Positions 48,815-57,855 of a stretch of 64,000 nucleotides of DNA are shown here, piece after piece. The notes beneath the pieces were generated by a model. That model did no database searches, was not told where the DNA came from, and worked only from the letters and a program-made list of their open reading frames with translations. Numbering within the stretch: the first letter of the stretch is position 1; each line of letters starts with the position of its first letter. Source of the DNA: Nitrosomonas sp. Nm34 (GTDB lineage: Bacteria; Pseudomonadota; Gammaproteobacteria; Burkholderiales; Nitrosomonadaceae); assembly GCF_900113925.1 (NCBI RefSeq), contig NZ_FORD01000009.1:52795-116794 (forward strand), given 5' to 3'. The position numbers and the translations under genes are program-made.

Positions 48815-49591
48815 AATGACATCCTGATCAATTCCGGTTCATAGGGCAAAAATGGGGATATTAGCGTATAAATTCATAAACTGTGTAAGCACTTTTACAT
48901 CTTTCTCATCATTCCAGATGGCCATAGAAGAAAATGATTGGTCTATGGGCTCACAAGAGTTGCCCCTACAACAAACGATCGAGGTAAGCATACAAATGAA
49001 GATTTGCTGCTGGCAGCAAATTATTAATATGAAAAAAATCACTTCTTTTTCAACCAGACAGATATAAAAAATAACAATAACATCAGGTCGAGCATACGCA
49101 GATAGTGGCAAAATGCGGCCTGTTAAAGTTAATCCTTTCAGAGAGTTGGGTTGCTCATTAAAAGTGGCTCTGACTGAAAACGCAAGCATTTTTCCTGCAA
49201 TGTGCCAATTAAAAGATGTAAATGACCGATTTTTCCTTCCCTAATCATTCTTCCAGCAGGGTGTTATTTTTTTTACTATGTTAGGTTAATCCAGTAGGTT
49301 GTTATTTTTTACTATATTAGGTCAACAATGTTGCAGATTAACAACACAATCCCCTCAAGAAGATTTGATCACTTGCGTACAATAGTTTTTTTCGGCAGAA
49401 TCGTCCAAACTTGTCAACTGTGGCGATTTCTGGCGGCGGGACCATTGTCGTGAAATAGCAATCAGGCAAACAGAAACGCGAAATCTGACATTTAACAGGT
49501 TGCAAGGACTATTTGTTTCATATTCAGCAATTTCGTGACATATGGTTTTTTGTCTAAGTTTTTTTAACTTTATTTAAAAGGAACACGTGTT
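48815..49591. other. Long leader region upstream of the surface protein gene
   Basis: About 780 bases separate the divergent DUF484 and surface-protein genes. No supported ORF exists. It contains two nearly identical direct repeats (49263-49289 and 49301-49325) and a TACAAT hexamer at 49378 that could be a -10 element about 210 bases before the start codon, implying a long untranslated leader, as is common for abundant S-layer mRNAs. Confidence 0.45.
49263..49325 (+). repeat. Direct repeat pair with T-tracts
   Basis: GTTATTTTTT then ACTATGTTAGGTTAA is repeated 38 bases later as GTTATTTTTT then ACTATATTAGGTCAA. It lies upstream of the surface-protein gene, so may be a regulator binding site. 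Confidence 0.55.
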
Positions 49592-52057
49592 ATGGCTATT
49601 TCCTCCCAACAAAAGGAAGATATACTGGCGCTGACGGTAGCTACATTTAATGCTGCTCCGAGTGCAAAAATAATGCAGGAACTGGCTAGTGCGGTTGAGT
49701 CTGGCATGACCAATCAACAGCTGGCTGATATTCTGGTGGCAACCGATGAATTTAAGGAAGGGGTTCTGAAGGGCGCCGTGACCAATGAAGAAATTACAGC
49801 CAACCTGCTGAAAAATTTCGGTCTGGCAGCAGGCAATACTGACGCGAAAAGCCCGGATGCTCAAGCAGAGGCCTTTTTCATGAACCGCCTCGAATCAGGC
49901 GCAAGCTTAGGATCTATCCTGCTGGAAGCAAGTACGTATCTTACAGGCACCCCTGCTGAAGAATTCAAGCCTACCGCTGATCTGTTCCAGAACAAGGTTA
50001 CGGTGGCTGATGTTTATTCCAAAGAGGGAAAAGGTGAAACTCTGGATGCAATGCAAAATGTGCTGATAGGCGTAACACCGACGTTTCCTACGACAAAAGC
50101 TGAAGCTGAAGGATTCATCGCTGGAAAAGGTACTGACCCTGACAACACTTTCCATCTTACTACCGGTGTGGATAACCCTCGAACCACTACTGGCAACGAT
50201 GAAATCAATGGTGTGGTTGATACAGCAGCTAATGGTGGTACGCTGACCAATGGTGATAATATAAACGGCGGTGCTGGTTTCGATACCGCTAACCTGGTTG
50301 TTGCTAATGGTGCTGCATGGCCTGCAGGCGCGACCATCAAAGACGTTGAAAAAATCGTCTTTAAAAATGTCAATCCTGGGGCTACTAATCTAAACCTGTC
50401 GAATGTGACGGGTGCTACGGAGTTGTGGAACTCTGGCGCCATTAAAGGATCGGTTCTGAATTTGACAAACATTCAAAGCAACGCTGCTATCGGATCCCTG
50501 AATGTGGAGGGGGGCGCTACACTGAACGCTACCTTCAAAGATGGCGCAATTGGTGCAGGTGGAACGCTCACGCTGTCTACTGTCTCTTCCGGTAACAGCG
50601 CAACGGATCGTGTAAATGTAGCTGTTGGACATGCGACCACAGCCAATAGCGCAAAAGATGTGTCGCTGTCCGTGATTGCAGAAGGCAAAAATTTTGTGCA
50701 ATTTGCTGACGGAGGCGGAGGAAAATCTATTGGTGGGCTGAGTACGATTAAAGTAGCCGGCGGCGGTTCAGTGGATATTGTGGCTCCAGGCGGCGAGTTC
50801 AACAATGTGACCACGGTAGATGCTACAAGTAACGGCGGTGGCGTTACACTCGATCTGACTACCAACAACAAGGATGTTACATTTACTGGTGGTGCGGGTA
50901 ATGACACGCTCATTCTGGGAAATTTCACTACTGCCGATACCATTGATGGTGGTGGCTCGGTAGATAAAGATGGCAAGAGCAGTGATAATGACACGCTTAT
51001 CGCCACGCTGGCCAACTTGCAAGCTTTCAACAAGGCAGGTTCAGTGAAAAATGTGGAAACCCTTGGCATCAATTTAGGTGGTCCGCTGGCTGCGAACGCA
51101 ACCGTGAATGGCGAGTTGTTCGGTATCAGCAACATTACTTTTAATGATGCGCTTAATCTGAATGGCAAATCTCTGATTCTGTCTAATCTGGCTAATAACA
51201 CCAATGTGACCTTTAAGGGTTCCGCAGGCGCAGGCGGTGGTACAATTGGCGTAGATGTCAAAGGCGCTGTTGCCGGTGCCGACAATACTGCGACGCTGAC
51301 TTTTGGTAAAGGCGCTGATCTCAATACCAATAAAGTGACGGTCAATGCCGGTGGCGTGGAAACCATCACTATCGCAACCGACGCGACGTCTGGCGCTGGC
51401 GCGAGACTCAATAAACTGGCTGATACTGCCCTGACTACGCTGAAGGTGACCGGCTCGGATGGGATCGCTATTGGCGATCTGACTGCCAGCAAAAATATCA
51501 CCACTATTGATGCGACCGGTGTAGTGAAGGATGCTGTCGGTGCCGTAGGCGGTGTATTTGTATCTGTTGCTCAAAATGATAAATCTGTGACTTTTACAGG
51601 TGGTCAAGGTGGCGATGCTTACATTGCCTCGGCTAAGGGTGACGTCGTTACTGGCGGTCTGGGCAGTGACGTGATCACTTTGGGTGCGGGTGCTGACAAG
51701 TTGATTTATAATGCTGCGGCAGAATCCGATGGCCAATCTGGTCCCAACGGCAGCGTGGACGTTATCGGTAATAATACGCCTGCTGGCAATTTTGACGTGG
51801 CTGCGGATTCCATTCAATTTGCTGCCGCCCTGCAAACAGGTACTGCCAGCTTTATCGGTAACGCGGCCTTTACCAACACTGGCGCTACACAAGTTAGCTT
51901 TACTAATGTGGCCGATGCTAACCCGTTCGCAGGTGGAAACCAAGCGGGTGGTGCGGTGAAAGTTGACCTTGATGGTAATGGTACGGCGGACATGACGATT
52001 AACCTGGTTGGTGTGACCGAAGGCGAATTCGGTGCGTCCAACTTCAGTTTCGCCTGA
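49592..52057 (+). CDS. Large secreted surface protein, S-layer/RTX (type I secretion) type
   Basis: An 821-residue acidic protein with no visible cysteine, no Sec signal, and a Gly/Asn/Thr/Ala-rich composition. Residues 1-150 are helical and resemble the N-terminal region of type I secreted surface-layer proteins; the middle is a long beta-helix; glycine-rich Asp repeats (FTGGAGNDTLILGN; VTGGLGSDVITLGAGADKL) bind calcium. The end, DLDGNGTADMTINLVGVTEG then EFGASNFSFA, has the hydrophobic finish of type I signals. The ATG has AAAAGGA before it. It is followed by a strong terminator and a methyltransferase gene. S-layer identity is inferred. Confidence 0.85.
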   Translation: MAISSQQKEDILALTVATFNAAPSAKIMQELASAVESGMTNQQLADILVATDEFKEGVLKGAVTNEEITANLLKNFGLAAGNTDAKSPDAQAEAFFMNRLESGASLGSILLEASTYLTGTPAEEFKPTADLFQNKVTVADVYSKEGKGETLDAMQNVLIGVTPTFPTTKAEAEGFIAGKGTDPDNTFHLTTGVDNPRTTTGNDEINGVVDTAANGGTLTNGDNINGGAGFDTANLVVANGAAWPAGATIKDVEKIVFKNVNPGATNLNLSNVTGATELWNSGAIKGSVLNLTNIQSNAAIGSLNVEGGATLNATFKDGAIGAGGTLTLSTVSSGNSATDRVNVAVGHATTANSAKDVSLSVIAEGKNFVQFADGGGGKSIGGLSTIKVAGGGSVDIVAPGGEFNNVTTVDATSNGGGVTLDLTTNNKDVTFTGGAGNDTLILGNFTTADTIDGGGSVDKDGKSSDNDTLIATLANLQAFNKAGSVKNVETLGINLGGPLAANATVNGELFGISNITFNDALNLNGKSLILSNLANNTNVTFKGSAGAGGGTIGVDVKGAVAGADNTATLTFGKGADLNTNKVTVNAGGVETITIATDATSGAGARLNKLADTALTTLKVTGSDGIAIGDLTASKNITTIDATGVVKDAVGAVGGVFVSVAQNDKSVTFTGGQGGDAYIASAKGDVVTGGLGSDVITLGAGADKLIYNAAAESDGQSGPNGSVDVIGNNTPAGNFDVAADSIQFAAALQTGTASFIGNAAFTNTGATQVSFTNVADANPFAGGNQAGGAVKVDLDGNGTADMTINLVGVTEGEFGASNFSFA

Positions 52058-52094
52058 TAGAGCAGGCGGGGGCACGCCTCTGCTTCTCTAACAC

Positions 52095-52131
52095 AAAAAC
52101 CCTGCCAGCCGTAAGGCTGGCAGGGTTTTTT
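52095..52131 (+). terminator. Strong rho-independent terminator after surface-protein gene
   Basis: CCCTGCCAGCC (52100-52110) and GGCTGGCAGGG (52115-52125) form a perfect 11-bp GC-rich stem with a GTAA loop, followed by six T residues. An upstream A-run makes it work in both directions. Confidence 0.95.
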
Positions 52132-52146
52132 AATTGAATAGAAAAT

Positions 52147-53685
52147 ATGAATAAAGATTGGTCACAAGGGTATTTCACTGAAATCGGCTACACGTTTGGT
52201 TACTATCGCGAGATTTCACCTGTTTTCATCCGTTTTTGCCTGTTGCTGCAAGGTGTAATGCCACCCGAGTCAGCCACACCAAATTATTGTGAACTTGGCA
52301 TCGGGCAGGGGTTGTCACTCAATCTGCATGGTGCGACGACACCCGGGCGCTTCTTTGGAACGGACTTCAATCCTGAACATGCGGCATTTGCCCAAAATCT
52401 GGCGAGAGCTGCCGCCTTGCCGCTCGATATTCGCGATGAAAGCTTTGAGGAGTTTTTGCACGCCGATCTGCCACCAATGGATTACATCGCTCTGCATGGT
52501 ATCTGGACCTGGGTGAGCACTGAAAATCACCAGCAGATCGTTAATTTTGCGCGTAAATTCCTGAAGCCGGGTGGTGTACTCTACCTGAGCTATAACTGTT
52601 TTCCTGGCTGGGCGCCAGCTGCGCCGCTGCGTCAATTGTTCGCACTGCATGACCGTTTCGCTAGTCGTGCGCAAGGTGCGTTCGCGCGCATGGATTCTGC
52701 CATTCAGTTTTCAGAGCGTTTACTGGATGCCAATTCGGCCTACGCACGCGCAGTGCCAGGCGTTAAGGAACGGCTGACCAAGATCAAGGAGCAAAATCGA
52801 AACTATATCGCGCATGAGTTTTTTAACCGCGATTGGAACGTCATGTATTTCGCGGATGTGGCCGAGCGTCTGGCAGATGCCAAACTTGAATTCGCCGCTT
52901 CAGCCACCCCGCTCAATGCAATTGATGCCATCAACCTCAGCCCGGAAGCACAGGAGATGATGAGGGAAGTGATTCATCCTGTGCTCAAGGAGCAGATGCG
53001 TGATTACTTCACTTTTGCTCAGTTCCGTAAAGATATTTTTATGAGAGGGGTGTGCCGCTTGACGGATCAGGAAAAAAGCCAGCATTTGCTGAATACACGT
53101 TTCGTCTTAATGAGCTGGCCGGAAGATATTCCGCGCAAGATTACGGGAAACTGGGTCGAGGGAAATTTGCAACCGGAAATCTATAATCCTCTTCTGGCTG
53201 TCTTGGCCGAGCGTGAGTTCGCACCCAAGACCCTCCGTAGTCTGTGTGCCGCAATGGCTGATATAGCGAACGCTCAACAAGTACTGCAAGCAGTGACCAT
53301 TCTGGTGGGGATGGGGCATTTGGCTCCCTGTCAAGATGAGGAAACGGTAAAGAAGGTGCGTATGGACAGCGATCATCTCAACAATGTGATTCTTAACCGT
53401 GCGGTGTTCAGCCGTGACATTGCTTATCTGGCTGCTCCTGTGACAGGTGGGGCGGTATCAGTGAACCGCATGCAACAGCTTTTCCTGCTGGCCAAAGAAC
53501 GAAAAATAGTTGACCCCGCGGCGTTCATTTGGCAGATTTTCAAGGACAACAATGAACGCATCGTCAAAGAAGGACAGGTCATCGAAAATGATGAGGAAAG
53601 TTTAAAAGAAATCAAAGCGAGCTATGCGAACTTTGCCACCAAGGCGATGCCATTACTTAAAGCAATGGGATCTTGCACTGAATAA
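52147..53685 (+). CDS. SAM methyltransferase with methyltransferase-regulatory domain (protein-lysine MTase like)
   Basis: A 512-residue protein. The N-terminal third is a class I methyltransferase fold with motif I in YCELGIGQGLSLNLHG, GTDFNPEHAAFAQNL, and LHGIWTWVS; residues about 220-300 form the regulatory domain (PF10119-type; RNYIAHEFFNRDWNVMYFADVAERLADAKLEFAASA). This architecture is that of the Rickettsia enzymes that methylate lysines of the outer membrane protein OmpB. The gene lies 90 bases after the surface protein, so that protein is the obvious candidate substrate. The terminator between them implies low-level or independent expression. Confidence 0.8.
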   Translation: MNKDWSQGYFTEIGYTFGYYREISPVFIRFCLLLQGVMPPESATPNYCELGIGQGLSLNLHGATTPGRFFGTDFNPEHAAFAQNLARAAALPLDIRDESFEEFLHADLPPMDYIALHGIWTWVSTENHQQIVNFARKFLKPGGVLYLSYNCFPGWAPAAPLRQLFALHDRFASRAQGAFARMDSAIQFSERLLDANSAYARAVPGVKERLTKIKEQNRNYIAHEFFNRDWNVMYFADVAERLADAKLEFAASATPLNAIDAINLSPEAQEMMREVIHPVLKEQMRDYFTFAQFRKDIFMRGVCRLTDQEKSQHLLNTRFVLMSWPEDIPRKITGNWVEGNLQPEIYNPLLAVLAEREFAPKTLRSLCAAMADIANAQQVLQAVTILVGMGHLAPCQDEETVKKVRMDSDHLNNVILNRAVFSRDIAYLAAPVTGGAVSVNRMQQLFLLAKERKIVDPAAFIWQIFKDNNERIVKEGQVIENDEESLKEIKASYANFATKAMPLLKAMGSCTE

Positions 53686-53811
53686 TTGAAATAGAAAGCT
53701 TCGATCGATTTAGTGTGGCGCTTCACCTAATTGCATACCTGGCAGAGAATGTTGCAAATGCTAGGTGCCAATGTTGCAGTGATACAAGAAGATATGCGGG
53801 TGCTAAAAGTT

Positions 53812-53915
53812 ATTCCATTTCTAACTCAAATCTGGTTTTGTCGGCTTCTCCTTGCCATCTTATTTTCATGATCTAACGACCTGCCTTCGCGTGGTATTGG
53901 AGTTGGAGATGGAAT
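53812..53915. repeat. Dispersed imperfect-palindrome repeat, copy 4
   Basis: Begins ATTCCATTTCTAACTCAAAT and ends GGAGTTGGAGATGGAAT, with TTGTCGGCTTCTCCTTGCC shared with copy 1. Confidence 0.75.
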
Positions 53916-53991
53916 TACCTGCTTTGCCTTGCCTTATAAGACACGATTTCTCAACTTTGCTTTTGCAAAAGTATTGGTGTAAGCTGATTAT

Positions 53992-54201
53992 ATGAAGTTT
54001 CCTGTATTCAACAAGGAGCAGCGAGAAGGTTTAGCTAAAGTATCGGATAATGTGGCGACTGCATCGGTTGTTTCAGCCTTACTGGGTGGTTTGATTGATA
54101 AGAAGGTAACGATCTTCGCTGTGTTGGCACTGATATTTCTGGCAAGTATGTTCTTGATTGTTTCCTTTATTCTGCGTAAAGGAGCAGATGATGGCGATTG
54201 A
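53992..54201 (+). CDS. Small membrane protein, one or two spans
   Basis: A 69-residue protein: an N-terminal amphipathic part (FNKEQREGLAKVSDNVATA), a short hydrophobic stretch (SVVSALLGGLI) and a strong membrane span (IFAVLALIFLASMFLIVSFIL), ending RKGADDGD. I do not recognise a family. Its last codons carry an AAAGGAG site for the next tiny gene, which overlaps it by 11 bases, so translation is probably coupled. Confidence 0.6.
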   Translation: MKFPVFNKEQREGLAKVSDNVATASVVSALLGGLIDKKVTIFAVLALIFLASMFLIVSFILRKGADDGD

Positions 54202-54283
54202 ATCTATCATTGGACTGGCAGTATTTGCAGCTATTATGTTATTAGTAGCATGGTACGCTGATAAGCATCGCTCAAGCAAATAG
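54191..54283 (+). CDS. 30-residue membrane protein, overlapping its upstream neighbour
   Basis: The ATG at 54191 lies seven bases after AAAGGAG (54178-54184). The product, MAIESIIGLAVFAAIMLLVA then WYADKHRSSK, is one membrane helix with a positive C-terminal tail, like small regulatory subunits of membrane complexes. The strong ribosome binding site and overlap with the 69-residue gene support expression. No family name can be given. Confidence 0.55.
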   Translation: MAIESIIGLAVFAAIMLLVAWYADKHRSSK

Positions 54284-54383
54284 ATGATCCGGTTTTATAA
54301 ACACGCTTGCAAGATGTGCCGACGTGACAAGGTGCATCGTTCGAATGTAAGTATTAACAGATATCTGCACTGCAAAACTAAAG

Positions 54384-55202
54384 TCATATAGCCCAAATCA
54401 CTTTGGTAATCATACCTGCTGCAATACCGCCAGCCAGGATAGCGAAGCCTTGCTGTAACCGGGGGCCGGCAAGACGCTCGGCAAACATTCTACCGAGCAG
54501 CATGCCTGCGATCGTGCCAGTACAAAAGAATAAGGCTATGGGCCATTGCATCGCGCCAATGATTATCGCTGAAATGACGCCCGTGGTAGCAATCAGAGCG
54601 GTGATTGCCAGTGAGGTCGCCATTATGGACAATATGGGAAGATTAGTGATTTTCCTGAGGGCGGGTACGATCACGAATCCTCCTCCTACGCCCAGCAGGC
54701 CTGACAAGAAACCTGCTGTGGTGCCTGACAATGCTAATGCTCTGAAACATGGTATGGTCCAAATTAAACGTCCGCTGGCTTCATCTATCTGACAAGGAGA
54801 AGCGGAATGTTGTGTGCTCATCTCACTTTTACCTTCATGCATGCTTTGGCGAAACATATGCTGGGCAACAAAGAGCAGTACCCCGGCAAACAGTAAGGTC
54901 AAGGATATATCGGGTAAATGCTGTGCTAGCCATATCCCGGCGGGTGAGATGAGCGCGCCTATCAAAGCAATAAAAGTCGCTGCCCGGTATCTGACTCTTT
55001 TTTGTCTGAACGCCAGCCATGCACCGATGGCTCCCGACAAGCTGACCGCCAGCAAACTAATGGGAGCAGCTTGTGCAACCGTCAGGTCCAGGCTGAACAT
55101 GAGCAATGGCACTGCGATGATGGTGCCACCTGCCCCTGTCAGCGCAAGCACAATGCCGGTAAATGAACCGAGCAGAATGCTGATTAAGCTAGTAGCGTCC
55201 AC
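54384..55202 (-). CDS. TauE/SafE (TSUP) family sulfite/sulfur-compound permease
   Basis: A 272-residue membrane protein with about eight spans and the TSUP repeats: LGSFTGIVLALTGAGGTIIAVPLL and its partner GFLSGLLGVGGGFVIVPAL. It exports sulfite or related sulfur anions. It follows the DUF442-FAD fusion gene by seven bases on the same strand and belongs to the persulfide operon. Confidence 0.88.
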   Translation of the reverse strand: MDATSLISILLGSFTGIVLALTGAGGTIIAVPLLMFSLDLTVAQAAPISLLAVSLSGAIGAWLAFRQKRVRYRAATFIALIGALISPAGIWLAQHLPDISLTLLFAGVLLFVAQHMFRQSMHEGKSEMSTQHSASPCQIDEASGRLIWTIPCFRALALSGTTAGFLSGLLGVGGGFVIVPALRKITNLPILSIMATSLAITALIATTGVISAIIIGAMQWPIALFFCTGTIAGMLLGRMFAERLAGPRLQQGFAILAGGIAAGMITKVIWAI

Positions 55203-55209
55203 TGGCTGC

Positions 55210-56901
55210 TCAGCTTACATTGGTTGAGCGGGTTAGCCACTCACGGCCTTTCAGCATGCCGTTCCAATACAGCCAAGGGAACACTTTGGCTTTGAGAAAC
55301 CAGGCAAATTGCCTTGGGACAGTCGGATCAAGCGGAAAAGTAGGGAGCAATTTTCCGCCAAAACCAAATTCGGCCAGAATCACCTTGCCCTTTTCCACGG
55401 TTAGGGGACAGGCACCATAGCCGTCGTAAACATCGGGAAGCTCTTTGCCTTCTCTGGCTGCCAGCAGATTATCAGCTACGATCACGATTTGCTTTCTGGC
55501 TGCCGCTGCTGTTTTGGCGTTGGGCGAGGAGCAGGCATCTCCGAGTGAGAAAATATTGGAGTAACGCACATGCTGCAAAGTGATAGGATTGACTTCACAG
55601 AAGCCCGCTGTATCTGCCAAAGGACTGTTACTCAGAAAATCCGGCGCGACCTGGGGCGGCGTGACATGCAACATATCAAATGGTTTGTCTACGCGTGAGA
55701 CTTTGCCTTCGCTGTCTTTGATTTCAAAGGTGGCAATTTTGTTGGCGCCATCGACTTTGATCAGATTAGAGTTGAAGACCAGTTTGGCATGATAGCGCTG
55801 CACATATTTCATCAATGGCGGCACAAAATCAGCGACCCCAAACAGTACTGCAGCGGCGCTATCGAATTCGACTTCAATATTATCCAGCACACCCTGGTGC
55901 TGCCAGTAATCGCATGAAAGATACATGGCTTTCTGTGGTGCACCCGCGCATTTGATCGGCATAGGGGGCTGGGTAAACAATGCCTTACCTCTTTTGAGAG
56001 TTTGCGTCAGCGACCAGGTATAAGGCGCCAGCTCGAATTGATAGTTGGAAGTCACCCCATTTTTGCCGAGCGTTTGCTGGATACCTTCGATTTTTTCCCA
56101 TGCTAGACGAATCCCGGGACAAACAATCAATTGGTGATAACCGATTGAGCGACCGTCCTCCAGATGGACCAGATTGTGGTCTGGATCGAAACCGCTCGCT
56201 GCTGCCTGAACCCATTCAGCTTTGGGTGGAATGACATCCACCATGTTCCTTACCGTATCCGTAATGTCATAAGCGCCTCCACCAACCAGGGTCCAGGCCG
56301 GCTGATAATAATGCTTATCACTGGGTTCAATGATAGCAATGCGTAAGGAAGGTTGGCGATGTAACAAACTCGCAGTAACGCCGATGCCTGCAGCGCCTCC
56401 TCCTATCACAACGATATCAAACGCATTGCCCCAATTGCAGGCAGGAACTGCTGGCTGTCTTTTTTCCGCTGAGGGAGAGGATAGCTGAGCCGTCTCAGGA
56501 GCTTCACCTGTCCAGCTGCAGGCGGCAGTAACCGATTCTGCTTCGCCTGCCGGTTTTTCCTGTTTTTGCCTGGCCATTTGATACAATGCTTTGGGCCGAC
56601 TGCCGCTTTTGCAGAAAGCGAGCACGGGCCCCGGTAATTCAACCAGCAGTTTGTTGAATGCCTCGCTTTTTTCGGTCGAAGCTGCCCCGATCTCGACCGG
56701 TAGATAAACAAATTGAAGGCCAAGCGAGCGTGCTGCCTGTTGCAGTTGTGCGCTGGTAGGCTGCGCTTCCCCGCCCTCATAATCGGGGCGGTTGCAGATA
56801 ACTGATTGATAACCTGCTGCAGCGATTTCTGGCAGATCATCCAGACTGATCTGGCCGGAAACAGACAATTTTTCATCCAGTTTGGTCGTGATTATACTCA
56901 T
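55210..56901 (-). CDS. Fusion of DUF442 phosphatase-like domain and sulfide:quinone oxidoreductase-type FAD protein
   Basis: A 563-residue fusion. Residues 1-112 are a DUF442 (beta-lactamase-hydrolase-like) domain with CKSGSRPK, a Cys-x5-Arg loop that can carry persulfide. Residues about 160-560 are an SQR-type flavoprotein: FDIVVIGGGAAGIGVTASLL (FAD), CPGIRL with a Cys, KCAGAPQKAMYLSCDYW with redox Cys residues, and FSLGDACSSPNAKTAAAARKQ. It likely oxidises sulfide to persulfide and hands it on. GGAGGAG precedes the ATG. The start overlaps the regulator gene by 29 bases. Confidence 0.88.
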   Translation of the reverse strand: MSIITTKLDEKLSVSGQISLDDLPEIAAAGYQSVICNRPDYEGGEAQPTSAQLQQAARSLGLQFVYLPVEIGAASTEKSEAFNKLLVELPGPVLAFCKSGSRPKALYQMARQKQEKPAGEAESVTAACSWTGEAPETAQLSSPSAEKRQPAVPACNWGNAFDIVVIGGGAAGIGVTASLLHRQPSLRIAIIEPSDKHYYQPAWTLVGGGAYDITDTVRNMVDVIPPKAEWVQAAASGFDPDHNLVHLEDGRSIGYHQLIVCPGIRLAWEKIEGIQQTLGKNGVTSNYQFELAPYTWSLTQTLKRGKALFTQPPMPIKCAGAPQKAMYLSCDYWQHQGVLDNIEVEFDSAAAVLFGVADFVPPLMKYVQRYHAKLVFNSNLIKVDGANKIATFEIKDSEGKVSRVDKPFDMLHVTPPQVAPDFLSNSPLADTAGFCEVNPITLQHVRYSNIFSLGDACSSPNAKTAAAARKQIVIVADNLLAAREGKELPDVYDGYGACPLTVEKGKVILAEFGFGGKLLPTFPLDPTVPRQFAWFLKAKVFPWLYWNGMLKGREWLTRSTNVS

Positions 56902-57319
56902 TTTTTTCTCCTCCAGAAGGGATTGGTTTTTTCAGCTTAAGATGACTGCTTTTTTTCTGAGGGTGAGGACTGTGATCGGTGCAATAAAGGTCATACAGCG
57001 TTTGCATAATGTGTAATGCTGCCTGACTGGCGAGGCAGTAATAGATATATTTGCCCTTGCGTTCAGTATTGACCAGCTTTTCTTCACGCAGCACGGTAAG
57101 CTGCTGTGACAGGGTCGGTTGCCGGATTCCGAGCGACTGCTCTAGTTCACCCACATTTTTTTCACCTTGTGCGAGCTGGCAAAGAATGAGTAAACGATCT
57201 TCATTGGCCAGTGCTTTCAGCAAGGCGCATGCCTGTGCAGCGGATGCCCGATTGGACAGCATGTCAGTCAAACCAGTAGAGTCAGCTATTTCTTTTTTGA
57301 TTAATGGATTGCTCAGCAT
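56873..57319 (-). CDS. ArsR-family regulator, BigR/SqrR-like persulfide sensor
   Basis: A 148-residue winged-helix repressor. LLKALANEDRLLILCQLAQGEKNVGELEQSLG and the recognition helix RQPTLSQQLTVLREEKLV are typical of ArsR. The two cysteines of BigR-type sensors, one in LILCQL and one in LYDLYC, are present, and these form a tetrasulfide or disulfide under persulfide. It is encoded with the sulfide oxidation genes and overlaps the fusion gene. The AT-rich palindrome at 58329 is a candidate operator. Confidence 0.85.
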   Translation of the reverse strand: MLSNPLIKKEIADSTGLTDMLSNRASAAQACALLKALANEDRLLILCQLAQGEKNVGELEQSLGIRQPTLSQQLTVLREEKLVNTERKGKYIYYCLASQAALHIMQTLYDLYCTDHSPHPQKKSSHLKLKKPIPSGGEKNEYNHDQTG

Positions 57320-57386
57320 AAAAAGTGTTCAAATTTTCTTGTTTAAAAGGGGTTGCAAAAATGTTTTGTGTGAAGTAGACAGCAGC

Positions 57387-57830
57387 CTATCCATCTTGTT
57401 GCTTGGCCTGGCGGGCACGGTATCGTTCCACTAACTCAAAAATAGCCATACCCAGCAACATCGCTGCGACAAATACCATACCGTGCAGACTGCCTGATCC
57501 AACCAGCACCAGACCAGGGCCTGGGCAGATGCCAGCTATACCCCAACCGATACCAAACGCCAAGCTACCTAACACCAGCTGTTTATCGATCACGCGAGAG
57601 GTGGGCAGCAAAATGGATGAGCCCAGGAAGGTTCTGCCGTGGCGGCGTGCTAAGGCAAAAGCAACGATACCAACACTGATTGCACCCAGCATGACAAAGG
57701 CCAGGGATGGGTCCCAGGAGCCAGTCATATCAAGAAATGCCAGGACTTTGGCTGGATTTGCCATCTGCGACCAAATCAACCCAATGCCAAAGATCAAACC
57801 CGAGAGTAATGCGATGAATATCGTGCTCAT
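57387..57830 (-). CDS. Half-size YeeE/YedE transporter (second half)
   Basis: A 147-residue membrane protein with four spans and the family motif GIAGICPGPGLVLVGSG, in which the Cys passes thiosulfate-like sulfur. Half-size YeeE genes occur in pairs (PmpA/PmpB-like); this one follows its partner by 25 bases. It probably imports or exports sulfur compounds linked to the regulator and persulfide enzymes. Confidence 0.87.
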   Translation of the reverse strand: MSTIFIALLSGLIFGIGLIWSQMANPAKVLAFLDMTGSWDPSLAFVMLGAISVGIVAFALARRHGRTFLGSSILLPTSRVIDKQLVLGSLAFGIGWGIAGICPGPGLVLVGSGSLHGMVFVAAMLLGMAIFELVERYRARQAKQQDG

Positions 57831-57855
57831 AGGGAACTCCTTTTCAATGGCGCAA

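Noticed and set aside
50473..52075. Long open frames on the minus strand inside the surface-protein gene (333 and 343 codons)
   Set aside because: They are antisense shadows caused by the Gly/Thr/Ala-rich repeats; no ribosome binding site, and the products are low-complexity Val/Pro/Ser strings.
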